Positions 1 through 8,413 of a stretch of DNA of 24,086 nt are shown piece by piece. The first letter of the stretch is position 1. Each line of letters opens with the position of its first letter. The translations under genes were made by a program, and so were the position numbers. Under the pieces are notes generated by a model, which was given only the letters and a program-made list of their open reading frames with translations, ran no database searches and had not been told where the DNA came from. Source of the DNA: an uncultured Oscillospiraceae bacterium (lineage in GTDB: Bacteria > Bacillota > Clostridia > Oscillospirales > Acutalibacteraceae); the NCBI GenBank assembly GCA_959596515.1, contig CAUFXR010000032.1, positions 1 to 24,086 on the forward strand, written 5' to 3'.

Positions 1-71
1 AAGGTGAGGATTAATTTCTCATTTTAACTTGTACTAAATCTTGACATAGGATCACCAGCCGGAATCATCTT

Positions 72-205
72 GAAGGAGGGAAAAGAGAAAAAAGAGGGAA
101 AAGAGAAAGAAGAGGGAAAAGGAAAAAGGGGGGGGAAGAGGGAAAGAAGAGGGAAAAGGAAAAAGGGAGGAAAAGAGGGAAAGAAGAAGGAAGAAAGAAA
201 AAAGG
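72..205 (+). repeat. 134-nt uninterrupted homopurine tract
   Basis: Every base from 72 to 205 on the plus strand is A or G. It contains two imperfect copies of a roughly 35-nt purine block (about 101-135 and 137-170) and a run of nine G at about 128-135. It lies upstream of the pstS promoter. Low-complexity translations of either strand (runs of Phe/Pro/Ser or Lys/Glu/Gly/Arg) are not convincing protein. Mirror-like homopurine tracts can form triplex DNA, but no function can be assigned from sequence. The flank at 206-380 is also purine-rich and holds no recognisable gene. Confidence 0.9.
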
Positions 206-380
206 TCGGCTGAGGCTTCTCGTTTTCCAATTTCCTGAAAGGGTAAAAAATGGAAAAAAGAGTGGAAAAGCGGGGGAAGAAAGTTTCCTGAGCCCAGAGA
301 TAGCCGCCGGATGGGGTCAATTTTTAGCAGGCGGCGCGGGAACGGGATCCTTCAAGTTTAGGCTGAAATATAATATAAGC

Positions 381-412
381 TTAACGTAAATTTAACATAG
401 CGAAAGTAAGAT
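381..412 (+). promoter_or_regulatory. Pho-box-like direct repeat and -10 of the pst operon
   Basis: TTAACG (381-386) and TTAACA (392-397) form direct hexamers 11 bp apart, the architecture of PhoB/PhoP binding sites. A possible -10, TAAGAT (407-412), starts 9 nt after the second hexamer. There is no good -35, as expected when the regulator replaces it. The pstS ribosome site AGGAGG follows at about 433-438. Confidence 0.7.
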
Positions 413-445
413 AACAGCGTATTCGAAAATTAGGAGGAAATTGAA

Positions 446-1384
446 ATGAAAAAAATCGCATCGATTGTGCTGGCCGGACTGATGGCCTTGTCCCTGTTTG
501 CCGGCTGCAGCAGCGAAGTCACTCCCACCGACAACGGTAGCTCCGCCACTCAGACTTCCAGCAGCCAGACGGAATCTCAGGAAGAATCCACAGACAGCGC
601 TGAAGATACTTACGCCGATCTTTCCGGCACTTTGACGCTGAACGGTTCCACTTCCATGACCGCCGTTTGTAACGCTTTGGGCGAAGCCTTTATGGCCAAA
701 TATGAGGGCGTAACTGTAGAGAAAGCGAATACGGGTTCTGGCTCCGCCGTAACCGCGGTTAACGACGGCACCGCCTTAATCGGGGATTTGTCCAGAAAAG
801 TAAAGGACGAAGAGGATCCCGATGGAAAGTTCACGAAAGTCACCATCGCGCTGGATGGTATCGCCATTGCGGTCAACCCGGAAAACCCGGTAACCGCTCT
901 GACCTCTGAGCAGATCGAAAAGATCTTTGCCGGCGAGATCACCAACTGGAGCGAGGTAGGCGGAAATGACGCCGCGATCACCGTAATCGGCCGTGAGGAA
1001 GGTTCTGGTACCAGAGATGGTTTTGAAAGCATTTTCGGTTTCGGCGATGACAAGAAATGCGTTTACGCCGCTGAAGTTCAGGAAACCGGTATCGTTGTTT
1101 CCAAAGTCGCTTCCGATCCGTCAGCCATCGGCTATGTGTCCCTGGCTTCTGTCAGTGATGAGATCAAGGCGGTGTCTGTAGACGGCGTAGAGGCCACGGA
1201 AGAAAACGTATCTAACGGAACTTATGTGGTACAGCGTCCTTTCGTTGAGATCTACACCAAGGGCACCGACAGTGAGCTGGTAAAAGCCTGGTTCGATTTC
1301 CTGAAATCTGACGAGGGCCAGCAGATCATCGCCGATCAGAAACTGGTTACCGTGGATATCGACGAGAATACGGAAAATCAATAA
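446..1384 (+). CDS. pstS: Phosphate ABC transporter substrate-binding lipoprotein PstS
   Basis: Binds inorganic phosphate outside the cell and hands it to the PstCA channel. The 312-residue product starts with a lipoprotein signal peptide: Lys-Lys, a hydrophobic core and a lipobox LFAG-Cys21. A Ser/Thr/Gln/Glu-rich linker follows to about residue 58, then a periplasmic-binding fold. Phosphate-binding elements are visible: GSTSM at 67-71, a GSGSA loop at 97-101, and the family loop GREEGSGTRDGFE at about 182-194. The ATG at 446 has AGGAGG 8 nt upstream. It is the first gene of pstSCAB-phoU, behind the Pho-box-like promoter. A hairpin after the gene may make pstS mRNA more abundant than the downstream genes, as is common for binding proteins (inference). 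Confidence 0.95.
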   Translation: MKKIASIVLAGLMALSLFAGCSSEVTPTDNGSSATQTSSSQTESQEESTDSAEDTYADLSGTLTLNGSTSMTAVCNALGEAFMAKYEGVTVEKANTGSGSAVTAVNDGTALIGDLSRKVKDEEDPDGKFTKVTIALDGIAIAVNPENPVTALTSEQIEKIFAGEITNWSEVGGNDAAITVIGREEGSGTRDGFESIFGFGDDKKCVYAAEVQETGIVVSKVASDPSAIGYVSLASVSDEIKAVSVDGVEATEENVSNGTYVVQRPFVEIYTKGTDSELVKAWFDFLKSDEGQQIIADQKLVTVDIDENTENQ

Positions 1385-1651
1385 ACACAGTCCCAAGCAG
1401 GCCCCGCGCCTTTACGATCCAGGGAACGGGCTAAGCTAGTCCAAAACCGGAGGCGCACGCAGACCGCCGCAGGCCGGTAGCCGAAATAGCATGATAAAAT
1501 ACGGGCTGACGACCATGCGGGGAAACAGCCTAAGAGCTGCACCTCGAAACAGCTGGAAAACATATGAGAGCCTGCGCGGCGGAAAGTTGTACATAGATTT
1601 ACTTCTTCTGAAAATTACATATCACAAACTCCCTTTAACATTTTTACGCCC

Positions 1652-1681
1652 GGACCTCAATTGACTTCTGTCATGAGGTCC
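1652..1681 (+). terminator. Hairpin between pstS and pstC, possible attenuator
   Basis: GGACCTCA (1652-1659) plus TGAC pairs with GTCA plus TGAGGTCC (1670-1681), with a two-base bulge and a TTCT loop. The downstream tract is only GTTT, then GGCGGTTTT, so it is likely a leaky terminator or an mRNA-stabilising end for pstS rather than a full stop. The rest of the 370-nt gap 1385-1754 holds no gene that I can support. Confidence 0.55.
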
Positions 1682-1754
1682 GTTTGGCGGTTTTACCAAT
1701 CGAAAGAAAGCGCGGTCCGGTAAGGAAAAAGGGACGGCGCTAAGGAGGTTTCAC

Positions 1755-3095
1755 ATGGAAACGACCATGAAAGACGACGCCCATTTAAAAAGGAAACGGC
1801 AGAAACAGAAACTGAAGATGTTTTTTGCCGTTATCATGGGACTCGTTCCAATCGCTACATTTTTTCTTCCTTATGTCAATTACACTTTTAAAGACAGCAG
1901 CTTTGTGCTGTCCGCTTATCAGATTTTAACCAGTCCGGGGATCCGGTTCCAGGGCTATTTGATTTCCATTCCCCTGCTTTCCAAAATCGCCGTGGCTTGC
2001 GGCGCGGCGCTGGCTCTGGCGGGAGGAGTTCTGCTTCTTCTGAAGAAGCCCGGCTTGGCGGGAACCGGTTTTGTGCTTTCCGCGGTGACCCCGCTCATTG
2101 TCTTGATGACCAGTTCTTCTATCCAGACGGCGGTGACCTCTCTGGGTGTAAGCAACATCGTCATCAGTTATCAGTGGCCCTTTCTCCTCACCCTGATTTT
2201 AGGCCTGGTGGCAGGCGTACTGGCCATTTGGACTAAGGGCGGCGAAAAACTGGCGGAAAGTATTTTTCGAATTTTCGCCTGCGTGTCGGTAGGCTCTGTG
2301 GTGATTATCACCGTATATATGATTGTTTCCGGAGCGCCGGCCATCGCGGAAATCGGTTTGGGAAATTTTCTTTTCGGCACTGAATGGGAACCGAAAAGCG
2401 ACATTTACGGCATTCTGCCTTTGATACTCTCTTCCATCGCCGGTACTGTGGGAGCAGTGATCATCGGGGTCCCCATCGGGATTTTAACCGCGATTTTTCT
2501 CTCAGAAACCGCTCCTAAATGGGTAGCCAGTGTGGTCCGTCCTGCGGTACAGCTGCTGGCGGGAATTCCCTCGGTGGTGTATGGCTTTTTCGGCATGCTG
2601 ATTATTGTTCCCGCTATTCGGGGCATGTTCCCCGGTCAGACCATCGGCGATAGCCTGTTGGCAGTGATTTTGATTTTAGCGATTATGGTGCTTCCCACTA
2701 TTGTCAGCGTGTCCGAAACCTCTCTGCGGGCGGTGCCGGTAGCTTACCGGGAAGCTTCCCTTGCGCTGGGGACCACTCCGGTGAAAACCATTTTTAAGGT
2801 GACGGTCCCCGCAGCGAAATCCGGCATTCTGGCGGGCGTCATTTTAGGCGTGGGCCGAGCCATCGGCGAAACCATGGCTGTGATCATGGTGGCCGGCAAC
2901 GTGGTACAGATGCCCTCGATCCTGGGAACTGTCCGGCTGATGACCACCGGTATCGTCATTGAGATGTCCTATTCTTCCGGACTCCACCGCCAGGCCCTGT
3001 TCGCCATCGGGTTGGTGCTGTTCGTGTTTATCATGATCGTCAATATCGCCTTTACTTATATTTCCAAGAAAGGGGTGCAGATGGAGCGTGACTAA
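1755..3095 (+). CDS. pstC: Phosphate ABC transporter permease PstC with an extra N-terminal 4-TM domain
   Basis: Inner-membrane half of the phosphate channel. The product is 446 residues, whereas PstC is usually about 290-330. The canonical part starts near residue 167 (ESIFRIFACVSVGSV). It includes the binding-protein-dependent permease domain with the coupling-helix region around SLALGTTPVKTIFKVTVPAA, followed by GVGRAIGETMAV. The first 165 residues form a separate hydrophobic domain with about four predicted membrane segments (near 22-41, 74-96, 101-119 and 137-159) and a basic N-terminus (KRKRQKQK). There is no stop or frame break between the two parts. The ATG has TAAGGAGG upstream. The stop overlaps the pstA start by 8 bp, indicating translational coupling. 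The function of the extension is unknown. Confidence 0.93.
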   Translation: METTMKDDAHLKRKRQKQKLKMFFAVIMGLVPIATFFLPYVNYTFKDSSFVLSAYQILTSPGIRFQGYLISIPLLSKIAVACGAALALAGGVLLLLKKPGLAGTGFVLSAVTPLIVLMTSSSIQTAVTSLGVSNIVISYQWPFLLTLILGLVAGVLAIWTKGGEKLAESIFRIFACVSVGSVVIITVYMIVSGAPAIAEIGLGNFLFGTEWEPKSDIYGILPLILSSIAGTVGAVIIGVPIGILTAIFLSETAPKWVASVVRPAVQLLAGIPSVVYGFFGMLIIVPAIRGMFPGQTIGDSLLAVILILAIMVLPTIVSVSETSLRAVPVAYREASLALGTTPVKTIFKVTVPAAKSGILAGVILGVGRAIGETMAVIMVAGNVVQMPSILGTVRLMTTGIVIEMSYSSGLHRQALFAIGLVLFVFIMIVNIAFTYISKKGVQMERD

Positions 3096-3963
3096 ATCCC
3101 TTTATCAGAAAAAACGCCGCCCCTCAGACCTTTTGTTAAAAATCGCCATCAACGGCGCGGCACTGCTGACTGTAATCGTGCTGGTGGGTATCATCTTGTA
3201 TATTTTAGTCAACGGCCTGCCGCACATCAACTGGGCTTTCCTCAGCACCGCTTACTCAGAGTCTCCGGACGGCGATAAGGGTATTTTGCCCATGATCATC
3301 AATACCCTGTACATTGTGGTCATCACCCTGCTGATCGCCACCCCCATCGGAATTTCCTCCGCGATTTACCTGACCCAGTACGCCAAGCAGGGACGGCTGG
3401 TACGGGCCATTCGGTTTACCACGGAGATTTTGTCCGGTATCCCCTCGATTCTGTTCGGCCTGTTCGGTTACACGGTCTTCTGTGTAATGTTCCGTATGGG
3501 TACCTCTATTCTGGCCGGATGCCTGACCATGACCCTGTGCATTCTGCCTACTATTGTCCGCACTACTGAGGAAAGCCTCCTCGCGGTGCCCGGTTCCTAT
3601 AAGGAGGGCGCTATGGCCCTGGGCGCGGGCAAGCTGCGGGTGATTTTAGGCATCGTGCTGCCCTGCGCCGTTCCCGGAATTCTTACCGCCGTCATTCTGG
3701 CTATGGGCCGTATCGTAGGAGAATCAGCGGCGTTGTTGTATACCTCTGGTATGTCTTACAATATGCCCAAGGACTTCTTCGGCCAGATCATGAACTCCGG
3801 CCGGACCCTGACCCTCCACCTGTATCAGACCGCCATGCAGGCTACCTCTGACGACGCGTTCCATATCGCCTTCGCCACCGCCTCAGTCCTGCTGGTCATC
3901 GTGTTCCTTTTGAATCTTTTGGCCGGATTGGTGAGCAAGACCTTGAAAAAAGGAGAACAATAA
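3088..3963 (+). CDS. pstA: Phosphate ABC transporter permease PstA
   Basis: Second membrane subunit of the phosphate channel, pairing with PstC. It has 291 residues, the usual family length. The N-terminal membrane segment is at about residues 18-43. A permease domain follows with the ALGAGKLRVILGIVLPCAVPG coupling region and AMGRIVGESAAL, both typical of PstA. The start is GTG, inside the last codons of pstC, with a weak purine-rich site (AAAGGGG) upstream, so translation probably depends on coupling to pstC. The stop is one base away from the pstB ATG. Confidence 0.95.
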   Translation: MTKSLYQKKRRPSDLLLKIAINGAALLTVIVLVGIILYILVNGLPHINWAFLSTAYSESPDGDKGILPMIINTLYIVVITLLIATPIGISSAIYLTQYAKQGRLVRAIRFTTEILSGIPSILFGLFGYTVFCVMFRMGTSILAGCLTMTLCILPTIVRTTEESLLAVPGSYKEGAMALGAGKLRVILGIVLPCAVPGILTAVILAMGRIVGESAALLYTSGMSYNMPKDFFGQIMNSGRTLTLHLYQTAMQATSDDAFHIAFATASVLLVIVFLLNLLAGLVSKTLKKGEQ

Positions 3964-3964
3964 C

Positions 3965-4723
3965 ATGGAAAACAGTAAAGTAAGTATTCAAAATATGGAC
4001 CTGTATTACGGGGACTTTCACGCTTTAAAAAATCTGAACCTGGAAATTCCGGCCAATCAGGTTACCGCCTTCATCGGCCCCTCAGGTTGCGGGAAATCCA
4101 CCTGCATCAAATCTCTGAATCGGATGAATGACCTGATCGACGGATGCAAAATTACTGGGACCATTAAAATCGACGGAGAAGACATTTATGATCCCCGCAC
4201 GGATGTCACCCTGCTGCGGAAGCGGGCGGGCATGGTGTTCCAGAAAGCCAATCCCTTTCCCATGAGCGTGTATGACAATATCGCCTATGGCCCTAGAGTT
4301 CACGGAATCAAGAGCCGCGCAAAGCTGGACGAGATTGTGGAAAAGTCATTGCGGGGCGCCGCGTTGTGGGAAGAGGTAAAAGACCGGCTGAAAAAGTCCG
4401 CTTTAGGGTTGTCAGGGGGCCAGCAGCAAAGGCTTTGTATCGCCCGGGCTTTGGCGGTGGAGCCGGATATCCTGCTGATGGATGAACCTACTTCTGCCTT
4501 AGATCCTATCTCGACCCTGAAGATTGAGGACCTGATGGAGGAACTGAAAAAGGATTACACAGTGATCGTGGTAACTCACAACATGCAGCAGGCCGCCCGT
4601 GTGGCGGATATGACGGCGTTTTTCCTTCTGGGGGAGATCATTGAGTTTGACAGAACCCAGCTGATGTTCAGTACTCCTAAGGATAAGCGAACCGAGGAAT
4701 ACATCACCGGCCGGTTTGGTTAA
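3965..4723 (+). CDS. pstB: Phosphate ABC transporter ATP-binding protein PstB
   Basis: Cytoplasmic ATPase that powers PstCA. The 252-residue product has all ABC motifs intact: Walker A GPSGCGKST (38-46), Q-loop Gln93, signature LSGGQQQR (149-156), Walker B ILLMDE (169-174), D-loop SALD and switch His205. The segment NRMNDLIDG after Walker A is typical of PstB. AAAGGAG lies just upstream of the ATG. Spacing to pstA is 1 nt, confirming the operon. Confidence 0.97.
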   Translation: MENSKVSIQNMDLYYGDFHALKNLNLEIPANQVTAFIGPSGCGKSTCIKSLNRMNDLIDGCKITGTIKIDGEDIYDPRTDVTLLRKRAGMVFQKANPFPMSVYDNIAYGPRVHGIKSRAKLDEIVEKSLRGAALWEEVKDRLKKSALGLSGGQQQRLCIARALAVEPDILLMDEPTSALDPISTLKIEDLMEELKKDYTVIVVTHNMQQAARVADMTAFFLLGEIIEFDRTQLMFSTPKDKRTEEYITGRFG

Positions 4724-4726
4724 TCG

Positions 4727-4755
4727 TAGACAAACCCAGCGGATTCCATTATAAT
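4727..4755 (+). promoter_or_regulatory. Sigma-A-like promoter directly before phoU
   Basis: TAGACA (4727-4732), a 17-bp spacer and a perfect TATAAT (4750-4755). A transcript would start near 4762, within or just past the phoU ribosome site AAAGGAG (about 4757-4763), so its mRNA could lack a full site. It may therefore be weak, non-functional, or give a near-leaderless phoU message. Confidence 0.45.
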
Positions 4756-4773
4756 AAAAGGAGAAATTCTCAA

Positions 4774-5439
4774 ATGCCTAGAAAATATTTCGATCAGAAG
4801 CTGGCGGACTTGAACCGCAGCATGAAGGAAATGGGCGCCGTGGTGGACCGGAGGATTAGGGAAACCATGGAAGCGCTGAAAAATCTGGATAAAGACCTCG
4901 CCGCTGAGGTAGTGGGCGGCGACCGGGAAATCAATCAGGTGGAACACGAAATCGAGTCGGTGTGCATGAACCTGTTGGCGCTCCAGCAGCCAATCGCCAC
5001 AGATCTACGGGTGATCGCATCCTGTCTGAAAATCATCACCGACGTGGAACGGGTGGCGGATCAGTGCGCTGATATTTGTGATATTATCCAGGCGGGAGAA
5101 ATTCCCGCCCAATCCAGCGTGGTGAACCATGTGGTTCAGATGCTGGAAACCGCCGGGGTAATGTTTGAAAAGGCCATGGATGCCTTTATTTCCAGGAATG
5201 TGGAGCTTGCCCGTCAGGTTTGTGAAATGGATGACCAGGTGGATGCCATGTTCAGCAAGATTGTGCTGGAGGTGTGCGGCACCATTACCGAGAATCCCCA
5301 GAGCGTGATGAAGGAAGTGGATCTGATGTTCATCACCAAGTATATCGAACGTATGGGGGATCATGCCACCAACATCGCGGAATGGGTGGTTTATATGGAA
5401 ACCGGCGTTCATCCGGATTTGAACGATGGAAGGATTTAG
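4774..5439 (+). CDS. phoU: Phosphate signalling regulator PhoU
   Basis: Peripheral, all-helical protein that links the Pst transporter to the PhoR-type kinase and keeps the regulon off when phosphate is plentiful. The 221-residue product has the expected two tandem three-helix PhoU repeats, each with a metal-binding E/DxxxD-type signature (ITDVERVADQCADI near 90-103 and KYIERMGDHATNIAEW near 190-205). The ATG follows AAAGGAG. It sits 50 bp behind pstB and 20 bp before the response regulator, matching the classical pst-phoU order. Confidence 0.95.
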   Translation: MPRKYFDQKLADLNRSMKEMGAVVDRRIRETMEALKNLDKDLAAEVVGGDREINQVEHEIESVCMNLLALQQPIATDLRVIASCLKIITDVERVADQCADICDIIQAGEIPAQSSVVNHVVQMLETAGVMFEKAMDAFISRNVELARQVCEMDDQVDAMFSKIVLEVCGTITENPQSVMKEVDLMFITKYIERMGDHATNIAEWVVYMETGVHPDLNDGRI

Positions 5440-5459
5440 AAGCTTAGGAGGAAACTAAT

Positions 5460-6167
5460 TTGCCAGATTTAGTTTATATTGCCGACGACGAACCGAATAT
5501 TAGAAAGCTGGCGGCCCTGGCTCTGAAGGATTCCGGCTTTGAAACTCAGGAGTTTGCCGACGGAGTGTCACTCATGGCGGCTGTCCGCGTCCGGAAGCCA
5601 GACGCCATTGTGCTGGATTGGATGATGCCGCCTCCCGACGGATTGGCGGTATGCCATAAAATCAGGGCTGACGAAACCACCAGGCCCATTCCGATTTTGA
5701 TGCTCACCGCCCGTGGCGAGGAGGTCGACCGGGTACTGGGATTGGAAATGGGCGCCGATGATTATATTACCAAGCCCTTCAGCGTGAAGGAGCTTTGCGC
5801 CAGGGTCCGGGCGGTGATCCGCCGCAAGGAATACCTTTCTCCGGCTCAGGATGAAATTTTGAACTGCGGACCGATCTCTGTCAATACGGCGGCCCGCCGC
5901 TGCCTGAAAAACGGGGAGCCGATTGAGCTGACAATGAAGGAATTTGATCTTTTGGTCATGCTGATGCGCAACGCCGGCCGGGTACTGACCCGAGACACTT
6001 TGCTGGATAAGGTGTGGGGGCTGGAGTATTTCGGGGACGCCCGCACGGTGGATGTGCATATCCGCTACCTGAGACAGAAAATTGAAGATGAACCGGATAA
6101 CCCAAAATTTGTGGTCACCCTGAGAGGAGTAGGTTACCGATTTGCCTGCGCCGAGGATCTGAAGTAA
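5460..6167 (+). CDS. phoB: PhoB/PhoP-type response regulator (OmpR family)
   Basis: DNA-binding regulator of the phosphate regulon, inferred from its place behind phoU. It has 235 residues. The receiver domain covers about 1-120, with acidic pair Asp9/Asp10, phosphoacceptor Asp53 in VLDWMMP, Thr83 and Lys105 in ITKPF. The winged-helix effector domain covers about 130-232 and ends in RGVGYRF. The start is TTG at 5460, with AGGAGG 8-9 nt upstream. No better start exists, because the first residues PDLVYIADDE are already the start of the receiver fold. It is followed by an intrinsic terminator, so it is probably the last gene of the pst transcript. Confidence 0.93.
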   Translation: MPDLVYIADDEPNIRKLAALALKDSGFETQEFADGVSLMAAVRVRKPDAIVLDWMMPPPDGLAVCHKIRADETTRPIPILMLTARGEEVDRVLGLEMGADDYITKPFSVKELCARVRAVIRRKEYLSPAQDEILNCGPISVNTAARRCLKNGEPIELTMKEFDLLVMLMRNAGRVLTRDTLLDKVWGLEYFGDARTVDVHIRYLRQKIEDEPDNPKFVVTLRGVGYRFACAEDLK

Positions 6168-6219
6168 CCGGGGACCGTGAAACAAGGAAACAACGGGCCC
6201 GAAACGGAAAAAAGAGACG

Positions 6220-6257
6220 GCGGGAAAGGCTTTGCTTAAAAAGTCTTTCCCGCTTTT
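6220..6257 (+). terminator. Intrinsic terminator after phoB
   Basis: A 14-bp stem (6220-6233 with 6240-6253, one G-U pair) with loop GCTTAA, followed by TTTT. It separates phoB from the phoR-type gene, so the kinase probably needs readthrough or its own promoter. Confidence 0.75.
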
Positions 6258-6460
6258 CAAACAGGCTGCTGCGAGTAGTTTTGCACACAAATGGCTGTAG
6301 ATATTTTTTAAACAAGTTACTGCGGGCGGTTTTACACATAAATAACTATAGGCGTTTTCAAACAGGCTACTAAGAGCAGCTTCACACACAATAGCTGTAA
6401 GCGTTTTTTTAAACAGGCCGCTGGGAGCTACTCTATACACAAATAATTGCGAGTGTTCTT
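6251..6460 (+). repeat. About 51-bp tandem repeat array, four copies
   Basis: Four degenerate copies start at the shared AAACAGG/AAACAAG motif at 6259, 6310, 6360 and 6411, giving spacings of 51, 50 and 51. Each copy then has a GCTGCTG-like block, a CACACAAATA-like block and a T-run. The array fills most of the 387-nt gap 6168-6554. The minus strand stays open through the array because the unit is about 17 codons, but this looks like a by-product of the repeat. No role is known. Confidence 0.8.
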
Positions 6461-6554
6461 CATAAGGAATCGCTGGTGGTTTTGTGACTAGGCCGGCGAT
6501 GGAGCCAGCTTAGCTGTGGAAATGACAATTGTATTGATAAAGGGGGAAAATACC

Positions 6555-8300
6555 TTGCAGAAACGCTTGGTGCTGATCAATGTGGGCGTAGTGATCATTG
6601 GGTTGATCGCCGCGGCCTTGCTGGCCATGCCCCTGGTGCGAAATCTATATTTGGAAGAGTTCCACCGAACGCTGGATTCTGCCGTGATGCTTCTCAGCAC
6701 CGACGAGGATGAGATCCAGAGCGATCCGGAGGCTTTTGTTCAGCGGAAGCGTGAGGCTCTGCAGCAGGCGGGACAGGATATTCGACTGACAGTAATCACG
6801 CTGGACGGTCAGGTGATCGGGGAGACCAGCAAGGATAATCCTACCGGAATCAACCCGGAAGACGAGAATCACTTAGGGCGGCCAGAGGTACAGGAGGCGC
6901 TGAAGAACGGAACGGGTTTTGACACCAGACAGTCGGAAAGCACCGGGGAAACGTATCTTTATGAAGCGAGGGTGCTGGGAGATTACATACTCCGAGCCGC
7001 GATGCCGGTCACCGCGATGGACGAAGCCACCCAGAGACTAAGCGTCATCATGCTGGCGGGCGTCTGTTTAGGAGGCGCTATTGTGGCAGCGGTATCTGTC
7101 GTCAGCTCCCGGAACATTGTACGCCCGATGCTTCGGCTCACGGAGGCGACCCGAAAGATCGCCGCCGGTGATTTTGAAAGCCGGGTACCAGAGCATTATC
7201 CCAATGAAATCGGTCAGCTGGCCCAGTCCTTTAACCGAATGGCGGATCAGACGCAAAAAGCCTTCTCTGAGCTGACGGAGCAGGGCCACCAACTGGAGGC
7301 TGTGCTTCAGGGCATGGACGACGGCGTACTGGCGGTAGATCAGGAGGATAACATCCTGCTGTTTAACGAGCGGGTAAAGGTTCTTCTCCAAAACAGCAGT
7401 TTAAAAATCGGAGAAAAGCTGGATGGTTCTATTGTGCTGTCTCAGCTTGCCGAAAGCCTGCGGGAGGCTCTTGAGATTGACGGCGTGGTGCGCAAAGAGA
7501 TCAAGTTGTCCGATCCGGAACGGATTATGACTGTGTACGCCGCGCCTTTAAACGCGGAGGACGCAAAGGATGGTGGCCTGCTGGTGCTTTCCGACGTGAC
7601 GGAAATGCGAAGGCTTCAGCAGCTAAGAAGTGAGTTTGTGGCCAACGTGACCCATGAGCTGAAAACGCCCTTGACTTCCATACGTGGATTTATCGAGCTT
7701 TTAAAATCCGGCGACCGGGATGAGGAGACCAGACAGTATTTTTACGACGTGCTGGATATCGAGGCGGAGCGCCTGCACCATCTGATTGACGATATGTTGG
7801 TGCTTTCTCAGATCGAAAACGCTAAGGACGACGTTCAGACGGTGCCCTGCAATTTGAATGAGGAAATCGCAACTGTTCTCCAGCGAGCGGAGTCTATTGC
7901 CGAGAAAAGTGATGTGACTCTCCAAATGGAAGCGGGAGAGACGTTTTTGGTGGCTTCTTCTCCAACCAGGCTGCAGCAGCTTTTTGGAAATTTGGTGGAA
8001 AACGCTATCAAATACAATAAGCCACACGGCAAGGTGACGGTGATCTTACAGCGCCAGAGGAACATGGTATTGATTAAAGTGCGTGATACCGGGATCGGAA
8101 TTCCGGCGGAACATTTGCCCCGTTTGTTTGAGCGTTTTTACCGTGTGGACTCCAGCCGGTCCCGGGAAATTGGCGGTACTGGACTTGGCTTGTCTATCGT
8201 CAAGCATTTGGCCGGCCTGTATCATGGGGATGTCAGTGTGGAAAGCGTGGTAGGAGAAGGCTCGGTATTTACCGTTAGACTTCCTTTATTAGAAGGATAA
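6555..8300 (+). CDS. phoR: PhoR-type sensor histidine kinase
   Basis: Membrane kinase that phosphorylates the PhoB-type regulator; the pairing is inferred from position. I chose TTG at 6555 (581 residues) because AGGGGG lies 8 nt upstream and the protein then starts directly before its first membrane segment. An in-frame GTG at 6516 would add 13 residues but has no good ribosome site. Order of domains: TM1 about 5-28, extracellular sensor about 29-160, TM2 about 163-184, HAMP about 186-238, a PAS-like region about 245-350, HisKA with His367 in VTHELKTP, then HATPase_c with the N-box NLVENAIKYN (about 479-488), DTGIGIP and GGTGLGLS. All catalytic motifs are intact. Two terminators follow. Confidence 0.92.
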   Translation: MQKRLVLINVGVVIIGLIAAALLAMPLVRNLYLEEFHRTLDSAVMLLSTDEDEIQSDPEAFVQRKREALQQAGQDIRLTVITLDGQVIGETSKDNPTGINPEDENHLGRPEVQEALKNGTGFDTRQSESTGETYLYEARVLGDYILRAAMPVTAMDEATQRLSVIMLAGVCLGGAIVAAVSVVSSRNIVRPMLRLTEATRKIAAGDFESRVPEHYPNEIGQLAQSFNRMADQTQKAFSELTEQGHQLEAVLQGMDDGVLAVDQEDNILLFNERVKVLLQNSSLKIGEKLDGSIVLSQLAESLREALEIDGVVRKEIKLSDPERIMTVYAAPLNAEDAKDGGLLVLSDVTEMRRLQQLRSEFVANVTHELKTPLTSIRGFIELLKSGDRDEETRQYFYDVLDIEAERLHHLIDDMLVLSQIENAKDDVQTVPCNLNEEIATVLQRAESIAEKSDVTLQMEAGETFLVASSPTRLQQLFGNLVENAIKYNKPHGKVTVILQRQRNMVLIKVRDTGIGIPAEHLPRLFERFYRVDSSRSREIGGTGLGLSIVKHLAGLYHGDVSVESVVGEGSVFTVRLPLLEG

Positions 8301-8334
8301 AGCACAAAACAATTTTAAAGAGCTGATTTAATTT

Positions 8335-8361
8335 TCTGATTACGGCTAATCAGATTTTTTT
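8335..8361 (+). terminator. Intrinsic terminator 1 after phoR
   Basis: TCTGATTA (8335-8342), CGGC loop, TAATCAGA (8347-8354), then seven T. Confidence 0.85.
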
Positions 8362-8382
8362 GAAATGGCGCAGAAACTGTAA

Positions 8383-8413
8383 GGCGCTGTGTGCTTGCAC
8401 ACAGCGCCTTTTT
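8383..8413 (+). terminator. Intrinsic terminator 2 after phoR
   Basis: Perfect 11-bp stem GGCGCTGTGTG / CACACAGCGCC with a CTTG loop, followed by TTTTT. With the preceding hairpin it forms a tandem terminator closing the phosphate locus. The remaining sequence to 8576 shows no gene or clear signal. Confidence 0.92.

Noticed and set aside
24..320. Minus-strand frame of 98 codons across the purine tract
   Set aside because: The translation is low-complexity Phe/Pro/Ser from the homopurine tract. It has no family features.
5568..6440. Minus-strand frame of 290 codons over phoB and the 51-bp repeats
   Set aside because: It is antisense to a clear gene, and the repeat period of 17 codons keeps the frame open. 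The sequence is not protein-like.
6251..6460. CRISPR array as an explanation for the 51-bp repeats
   Set aside because: The repeats are head-to-tail and degenerate, without distinct unique spacers, and there are no cas genes. The same holds for the 35-bp array at 14307-14538.
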